Shown here in pieces: positions 5,218-9,485 of a DNA stretch of 9,485 nt. The stretch comes from an uncultured Bdellovibrio sp. (GTDB lineage Bacteria > Bdellovibrionota > Bdellovibrionia > Bdellovibrionales > Bdellovibrionaceae). How positions within the stretch are numbered: position 1 is the first letter of the stretch; every line of letters begins with the position of its first letter. The stretch lies in assembly GCF_946478835.1 (NCBI RefSeq), contig NZ_CAMLDV010000137.1, positions 1-9,485 on the forward strand, in the 5' to 3' direction. The notes beneath the pieces are model-generated. The model had not been told where the DNA came from. It saw only the letters and a list, made by a program, of their open reading frames with translations, and searched no databases. A program made the position numbers and the translations under genes.

Positions 5218-7292
5218 TACTTCACTCGTTGGCCGACTTGAGCCCCTTCGTCTGCGGAAAGAACAAACAAATCACTACCACCAGAGCCCGCTGCTAAAAT
5301 CATACCTTCAGACATTCCGAATTTCATTTTGCGTGGTTTTAAATTCACACAAACCAAAACCTTACGTCCCAAAAGTTGTTCAGGCTTATAAGCCGCTTTA
5401 ATGCCAGAAATGATCTGACGAATTTCGCCTTGGCCGATGTCCACTTTCAAGCGAAGAAGCTTGTCCGCTTCTTTGATCTCTTCCGCTTCAACAACTTGAC
5501 CAATACGCAAATCGACTTTCTCAAAATCAGGGAATTCGATTTCAGCAGGCTTGTCGGAAGGAGCCGTCGCCTTTGGAGCTGCTCCAGCCTGCGCGCCCTT
5601 CGGCGCTCCGGCACTGCCCGCGAGTGCGGCCTTCGCAGCTTGAATTTCTTCATTGATCTTACGACTTTCTTCAACCATCGCTTTGACTTTGTCAGCCTCT
5701 ACGCGAGTGGCAAGATGTTCGTAGTCGTTGATAGGGCGATTCTTAAGAACCGTTTGAATATCCGACCATTGATAATCTTTTTCGCCCAAAAGCTTCGACA
5801 CTTTTTCTGTGAAGAAAGGAAGAACAGGCTTCAAATAAATCGCAAGCAGTCTAAACATATTCAAAGTGGTCGTGATAACTTGCTTAGTTCCTGCAGGATC
5901 AGCTTCCAATGTCTTCCATGGAGCCTTTTCATCAAAGTATTTATTCGCATCATCGGCCAAAGAACGAATTTCATTGATCGCTTTTGCAAAATCGCGAGCT
6001 TCATAATGAGCAGCTATGCTTTCGGCTGTTTTCTGAGCGTGAGCGATTAGTTTTGCACCTTCCGCATCAGGTTCACTCATCATGCCATCCATTTTTTTCT
6101 TAAGCATCTGACCACCGCGAGATCCCAAGTTTGTGATCTTACCCACAAGCTCGGAATTCACACGATTGACGAAATCCTCAAGATTCAAATCGATATCATC
6201 CACTGAGCTATTCAATTTCGTTGAATAGTAGTAGCGCAGATATTCAGGATTCAAATGATTCAAATAAGTGCGAGCCGCGATGAATGTCCCTTTAGACTTC
6301 GACATTTTTTCGCCATTCACCATCAAGTGACCGTGAACGAAAACTTGATTTGGTGATCTGAACTCAGCCGCTTTCAGGAAGGCTGGCCAGAAGATCGTGT
6401 GAAAGCGCGCAATGTCTTTACCGATAAAGTGATACACTTCACGGCTTGGATCTTGCCATACGTCTTTCAACGTCTTGCCATTCTTTTTTGCCCACTGTTC
6501 TGTCGTGGACATATATCCCATCGGAGCATCCACCCAAACATAGAAGAATTTTTTATTGTTCGTACCTGGGATCGCAAAGCCAAAGTAAGGCTCATCACGA
6601 GAGATATCCAGATCATGAAGATCTTCGTTAAACCACTCGAGCATCTTTTTAGAAATTTCAGGAGAGCAATGCTGAGGGATCCACTCTTCAAGATATTTTT
6701 TAAAGTCATTCAGCTTAAAGAAAATACTTTCACTGTCTTTAAGAACCGGAGTCGTTCCACACAAAGAGCAATGAACGTCTTTCATGTCGCTTGGTGAATA
6801 AGTCGAACCGCACACGTCGCAAGAATCACCGTACTGTTCTTTCGCGCCACACGTAGGGCACGTGCCTTTCACAAAACGATCAGGAAGGAACATTTTGTCG
6901 TGGTTACAGTAAAGCTGCTGAATTTTTTGCGTACGTGTGTGACCGCCTTCGACCATTTTTTGGTAGAAGAATTCACAAAGAGCTTTGTTCTCTGGGGAGT
7001 TCGTTGAACCGTACAAAGAAAACTCAACTTGGAAGTCCGCAAAATCCTTCGTGTGCTCTTCATAGCTTTTCGCAATCAAAGCTTCTGGCGTGATACCCAT
7101 CTCACGAGCTTTCACCATGATCGGAGTTCCATGCGTGTCATCAGCACAGATGTAAACGCACTCATTACCTCTCATTCGTTGAAAACGTGCCCAGAAGTCA
7201 GCTTGAAGGTATTCCACCAAGTGACCCAAATGGATGTATCCATTGGCGTAGGGAAGAGCACAAGTCATGAGGATTTTACGGTTTTGATTCAT
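5217..7292 (-). CDS. metG: Methionyl-tRNA synthetase
   Basis: This class I synthetase charges tRNAMet and initiator tRNA with methionine in the cytoplasm. From the chosen ATG it has 691 residues, close to E. coli MetG. The HIGH-type motif is HLGH (21-24) after PYANGY, and the KMSKS loop is exact at 329-333. The zinc-knuckle domain has Cys145, 148, 158 and 161, the same positions as in E. coli, plus an extra pair Cys175/Cys178. The helical anticodon-binding domain spans about 370-550. An Ala/Gly/Pro-rich linker (about 550-583) leads to a C-terminal OB-fold tRNA-binding domain (about 587-691, starting FEKVDLRIGQV), which in homologues drives dimerisation. The start at 7292 is chosen because AAAGG lies 10 bases upstream and the protein then begins MNQNRKILMT; an in-frame ATG at 7340 would overlap the carbonic anhydrase gene and add 16 unneeded residues. 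It lies 19 bases behind the carbonic anhydrase gene and couples to the SpoU-family gene. Confidence 0.98.
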   Translation of the reverse strand: MNQNRKILMTCALPYANGYIHLGHLVEYLQADFWARFQRMRGNECVYICADDTHGTPIMVKAREMGITPEALIAKSYEEHTKDFADFQVEFSLYGSTNSPENKALCEFFYQKMVEGGHTRTQKIQQLYCNHDKMFLPDRFVKGTCPTCGAKEQYGDSCDVCGSTYSPSDMKDVHCSLCGTTPVLKDSESIFFKLNDFKKYLEEWIPQHCSPEISKKMLEWFNEDLHDLDISRDEPYFGFAIPGTNNKKFFYVWVDAPMGYMSTTEQWAKKNGKTLKDVWQDPSREVYHFIGKDIARFHTIFWPAFLKAAEFRSPNQVFVHGHLMVNGEKMSKSKGTFIAARTYLNHLNPEYLRYYYSTKLNSSVDDIDLNLEDFVNRVNSELVGKITNLGSRGGQMLKKKMDGMMSEPDAEGAKLIAHAQKTAESIAAHYEARDFAKAINEIRSLADDANKYFDEKAPWKTLEADPAGTKQVITTTLNMFRLLAIYLKPVLPFFTEKVSKLLGEKDYQWSDIQTVLKNRPINDYEHLATRVEADKVKAMVEESRKINEEIQAAKAALAGSAGAPKGAQAGAAPKATAPSDKPAEIEFPDFEKVDLRIGQVVEAEEIKEADKLLRLKVDIGQGEIRQIISGIKAAYKPEQLLGRKVLVCVNLKPRKMKFGMSEGMILAAGSGGSDLFVLSADEGAQVGQRVK

Positions 7293-7311
7293 CTTTGCGG
7301 GACCTTTCAGT

Positions 7312-8205
7312 TTAGCGCCATTCCACCAGACCAGAGTCAAAGTGGTACATAGCCTTCACTATCTTTACATCACCCGAACCTACAGCGTCACGCAGGATTG
7401 CAGAGCGTTCTAGGAGATCTTTCGCCACTCCGTCCACATTACTCCAAGTTTCCTCTAAAAGCCCTTGGGATGGAGTCGAGTTCGCGTATTTTTGCACGCG
7501 AGGTTTAATATCATTCACAAGACCTTCAAGAGCAGGACTTCCCAAGGAAGACCCTTTCAAAGAAGCCAATGCTGCATTGACAGCGCCACAAGACTCGTGG
7601 CCCATAACGACGACCAAGTTAGAACCTAAGTGCTCCACGGCGTATTCAATGCTACCGATGACATTGTCGTCCAAAGATTCACCCGCTGTTCTAATCACGA
7701 AAACTTCGCCCAATTTTTGGTCAAAAACGACTTCCGGTGGAACGCGAGAATCACTGCAAGACAAGATCACAGAGTGAGGTTTTTGTCCTGAAGCCAAACG
7801 AAGGCGATCTTTAGAGGAAGCACCGTCGTTACGAAAGAAACCTTTCACATAACGAGTGTTGCCATTTTTTAACCAGCCTTGCGCTTTTTCCGGAGGTACG
7901 GGGCCGGCTTCACGAACTGATTTTTCAGCGCCGTGAGATGTTTGAATGTGTTGAGCGGCAGCGGCCACAGCTTCTTTCATTTCACTTGCTTGGCTTTGGG
8001 CTTCAGCCTCAGTATCCTCAGGAGCGATACGAGTGATTTCTTTAGGACCGTTCGTTGTTGCCTGCGCAGGAGCTTCTTTTGATTTTCCTTGCTGATCCTT
8101 TAAAAGAACTTTCGTGTCATCTTGAGTTGGCGTGCGGTGTCTTTGCATTGACGAGCAGCCAGCCAGCGAAACGATAACAAAACACATTGTGAAAAGTTTT
8201 AACAT
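7312..8205 (-). CDS. Lipoprotein beta-class carbonic anhydrase
   Basis: This enzyme should interconvert CO2 and bicarbonate. The 297-residue protein starts with a lipoprotein signal peptide ending in the lipobox LAGC (Cys17), followed by Ser-Ser, so it is anchored in the envelope, probably the outer membrane facing the periplasm. Residues about 18-100 form a low-complexity tether rich in Ala, Glu, Gln, Lys and Thr. The catalytic domain (about 105-297) has the beta-class zinc ligands Cys150, His203 and Cys206 with the Asp152/Arg154 dyad in CSDSRVPP, and HESCGA around the second pair. The start at 8205 has GGGAGG five bases upstream; an in-frame ATG at 8247 would add 14 residues before the signal peptide and is unlikely. 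It is the first gene of a minus-strand operon with metG. Export is unusual for beta-class enzymes but is known in several proteobacteria. Confidence 0.94.
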   Translation of the reverse strand: MLKLFTMCFVIVSLAGCSSMQRHRTPTQDDTKVLLKDQQGKSKEAPAQATTNGPKEITRIAPEDTEAEAQSQASEMKEAVAAAAQHIQTSHGAEKSVREAGPVPPEKAQGWLKNGNTRYVKGFFRNDGASSKDRLRLASGQKPHSVILSCSDSRVPPEVVFDQKLGEVFVIRTAGESLDDNVIGSIEYAVEHLGSNLVVVMGHESCGAVNAALASLKGSSLGSPALEGLVNDIKPRVQKYANSTPSQGLLEETWSNVDGVAKDLLERSAILRDAVGSGDVKIVKAMYHFDSGLVEWR

Positions 8206-8210
8206 TTGAT

Positions 8211-8216
8211 CCTCCC
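8211..8216 (-). promoter_or_regulatory. Ribosome binding site deciding the carbonic anhydrase start
   Basis: On the minus strand GGGAGG stands five bases before the ATG at 8205. It fixes the start so that the protein begins with a standard lipoprotein signal peptide, and rules against the longer reading from 8247. Confidence 0.75.
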
Positions 8217-8230
8217 TGATGCTGTTCTTT

Positions 8231-8260
8231 ATTCTCAGGACCTCCATCGAGGGACGTCAA
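8231..8260 (-). promoter_or_regulatory. Candidate promoter of the carbonic anhydrase-metG operon
   Basis: Read on the minus strand, TTGACG (8260-8255) matches the -35 consensus at 5 of 6 positions. GAGAAT (8236-8231), after an 18-base spacer, matches the -10 box at 4 of 6. A transcript starting near 8224 would have a short leader carrying GGGAGG. The intergenic region 8206-8330 is shared with the divergent aminotransferase gene. For that gene I see only a weak -10-like TAAGAT at 8301-8306 without a convincing -35 box. Confidence 0.42.
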
Positions 8261-8330
8261 ATTAAAAACAAAAAAACTTTTACCCCTAGTGGCGTGCAAC
8301 TAAGATAAAAAAATCAATTGAGGAGTTACT

Positions 8331-9305
8331 ATGTCTGTTTCAATTTTATCCCCCTCTGAAATCCAAGCCAAACTTCAAGAGCGCTCCTATTCAGCGCAAA
8401 AGTCTTATTTGGCGATGTACAGCACTTGGTGGGGTGGAATCGTCAAGGACCCAAGTCTCATGATGGTTCCCATCGATGATCATCTTGTGCACCGCGGGGA
8501 TGGTGTCTTTGAAGCGATCAAAGTCGTTGATGGCAGCGCTTTTCTTTTGCAGGAGCATTTAGAGCGCCTGCAAAGCTCGGCGGCTCAGCTGGGAATTGCC
8601 CTTCCAATGTCACTCAGTGAAATCAAAGACGTCATTGCAAAGACAACAATCGCGACGGGTGCGAGAAACGCCATTCTGCGTCTTTATATTTCCCGCGGTC
8701 CGGGTGGTTTCACGACGAACCCCTATGATTCCATTGCGTCGCAACTTTATTTGGTTGTGACCTCTTATGCGCCTATCGCAGAAGAAAAATACCAAAACGG
8801 TGTCAGAGTCGGCAGAAGCAAGGTCGCTCCCAAGGAACCCTGGTTTGCAACGATTAAAAGCTGCAATTACCTTCCAAACGTGATGATGAAAAAAGAAAGT
8901 GTGGATCGCAAGATTGATTTCACCATCGGCATTGATCCGCAAGGATTTCTCACGGAGGGCAGCACTGAAAACATCGTGTTAGTAGATAAAAATAAAAATC
9001 TTCTTCGTCCCAAACTTCGTCAGATTCTTAAAGGCACAACGATGATGCGCAGTTTTGAACTAGCCGGTGCTCTTTTAGATGAAGGTCTTCTTTCTTCGAT
9101 TCAAGAAAAAGACATTTCAGAAAAAGATCTTCTAGAGGCCCGCGAAGTGATGATGATCGGGACGACGCTAGATGTGTTGCCTGTGACTGAATATGAAGGC
9201 ACAAAAATCGGCGAGGGGAAACAAGGTGAAGTTTCAGCGAGACTTTTAAAACTTCTTCGTGAAGATATTAAAAAGGGGCCGAAATCGACCCCTCTCTACG
9301 TTTAA
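8331..9305 (+). CDS. Class IV (fold type IV) PLP-dependent aminotransferase
   Basis: The family includes branched-chain aminotransferase (IlvE), D-amino acid aminotransferase and aminodeoxychorismate lyase (PabC). In this 324-residue protein the catalytic lysine is Lys176 in TIKSCNYLPNVM, and the phosphate-binding and glutamate signature is LTEGSTENIVLV (about 207-218, Glu209). HRGDGVFEAIKV (about 54-65) and LRLYISRG (about 116-123) are also family landmarks. The IKSxN form around the lysine is closer to D-amino acid aminotransferases than to the VKxxxN form of many IlvE proteins, but substrate cannot be settled by eye. An N-terminal extension of about 40 residues precedes the core, making it longer than the usual 280-310. 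AGGAG (8321-8325) lies five bases before the ATG, confirming the start. The stop overlaps the mreB stop on the other strand by four bases, and the last codons hold a probable terminator for mreB. Confidence 0.93.
   Translation: MSVSILSPSEIQAKLQERSYSAQKSYLAMYSTWWGGIVKDPSLMMVPIDDHLVHRGDGVFEAIKVVDGSAFLLQEHLERLQSSAAQLGIALPMSLSEIKDVIAKTTIATGARNAILRLYISRGPGGFTTNPYDSIASQLYLVVTSYAPIAEEKYQNGVRVGRSKVAPKEPWFATIKSCNYLPNVMMKKESVDRKIDFTIGIDPQGFLTEGSTENIVLVDKNKNLLRPKLRQILKGTTMMRSFELAGALLDEGLLSSIQEKDISEKDLLEAREVMMIGTTLDVLPVTEYEGTKIGEGKQGEVSARLLKLLREDIKKGPKSTPLYV
9270..9293 (-). terminator. Probable mreB terminator inside the aminotransferase gene
   Basis: On the minus strand, nine bases past the mreB stop, AGGGG (9293-9289) pairs with CCCCT (9278-9274), with three further pairs inside after one C-A mismatch. 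Five T follow at 9274-9270. This is a compact GC hairpin plus U-tract in the correct place for mreB. On the plus strand the same bases encode the C-terminal codons of the aminotransferase and have no T run, so it should work in one direction only. Confidence 0.55.
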
Positions 9306-9485
9306 ATTTCCAACTGAATTTTATCCAAAAGCTCTGGATCGCTCAACACAGCTTCGCCACCCTTGGCGATGGCTGTGAGAGGGCTTTCTGCAATTCTCAC
9401 AGGTAAGCGCACCTCATTTTGAATTCGCAAATCAAAATCGCGAATCAAGGCGCCACCACCAGCAATAACAACTCCTCTTACGATA
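9302..9485 (-). CDS. mreB: MreB rod-shape actin homologue, C-terminal fragment
   Basis: The reverse strand is open from the window edge for 60 codons to a TAA at 9304-9302. The peptide begins IVRGVVIAGGGALIRDFD and continues with VRLPVRIAESPLTAIAKGG, the standard end of MreB: the GGGAL nucleotide-binding turn of the actin fold, then a P-x-x-x-A segment and the final helix. MreB forms ATP-dependent filaments under the inner membrane that guide wall synthesis. The Gly-Gly where many MreBs have Gly-Thr-Gly, and a C-terminal tail of about 15 residues after it, are modest deviations. The gene is followed on its own strand by a terminator, so no mreC lies immediately downstream. Most of the protein is outside the window, so I cannot say which paralogue it is if the genome has more than one. 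Confidence 0.9.
   Translation of the reverse strand, partial: IVRGVVIAGGGALIRDFDLRIQNEVRLPVRIAESPLTAIAKGGEAVLSDPELLDKIQLEI

Noticed and set aside
5565..5645. GC-rich patch inside metG as a possible inserted element
   Set aside because: It encodes the Ala/Gly/Pro-rich linker between the anticodon-binding and tRNA-binding domains; GC-rich Ala and Gly codons explain it.
5376..6050. A 224-codon open frame on the plus strand inside metG
   Set aside because: It is antisense to highly conserved MetRS sequence, has no recognisable domain and no ribosome binding site; it is a shadow of the metG codon pattern.
7293..7340. Longer N-terminus of metG starting at 7340
   Set aside because: It would overlap the carbonic anhydrase gene and lacks a ribosome binding site; the family begins just before the catalytic core, as with the start at 7292.
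1..9485. CRISPR array, toxin-antitoxin pair, transposon, prophage or defence system
   Set aside because: No direct repeats with spacers, no terminal inverted repeats, no transposase or integrase, and every sizeable gene has a housekeeping or envelope assignment.

Overview
The window reads as an ordinary stretch of bacterial chromosome with AT-leaning coding sequence. The gene content and protein sequences fit a predatory or environmental member of the Bdellovibrionota (Bdellovibrio-like). That assignment is an inference from the feel of the proteins: a membrane pyrophosphatase, several lipoproteins, MreB, and bacterial-type MetRS. No search was run. I see no rRNA, tRNA, CRISPR array, insertion sequence, phage gene or defence island.

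Left part (1-3711). The window opens in the 3' end of a membrane-bound pyrophosphatase gene (hppA). It is followed by a very GC-rich, foldable segment and a clear intrinsic terminator. Next come a small lipoprotein gene that looks leaderless, and a half-size GDT1/UPF0016 cation-transporter gene facing it stop-to-stop. An ExoD-family membrane protein gene diverges from the GDT1 gene and is best started at a TTG codon with a strong ribosome binding site. Then come a small secreted cysteine-rich repeat protein and a 12-helix-type MFS transporter 8 bases behind it.

Middle part (3680-8205, minus strand). A tightly packed cluster is read in the order lipoprotein beta-carbonic anhydrase, metG, SpoU-family RNA methyltransferase, trmO. 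Gaps and overlaps are 19 nt, a TAATG overlap and a 31-nt overlap, so this is almost certainly one operon. Three of its four products charge or modify tRNA or other RNA. A candidate sigma70-type promoter lies before the carbonic anhydrase gene.

Right part (8231-9485). A class IV aminotransferase gene runs divergently from the carbonic anhydrase operon. It meets the 3' end of mreB (minus strand, cut by the window edge) with a 4-base overlap. A probable mreB terminator is embedded in the last codons of the aminotransferase gene.

The genes are packed end to end. All three convergent pairs abut or overlap, and no gene-free stretch exceeds 300 bases; the longest is 291-516. I did not find a convincing new multi-gene system. 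The best leads are the structured GC-rich segment after hppA, the duplicated Cys-repeat protein, and the operon joining an exported carbonic anhydrase to tRNA genes.
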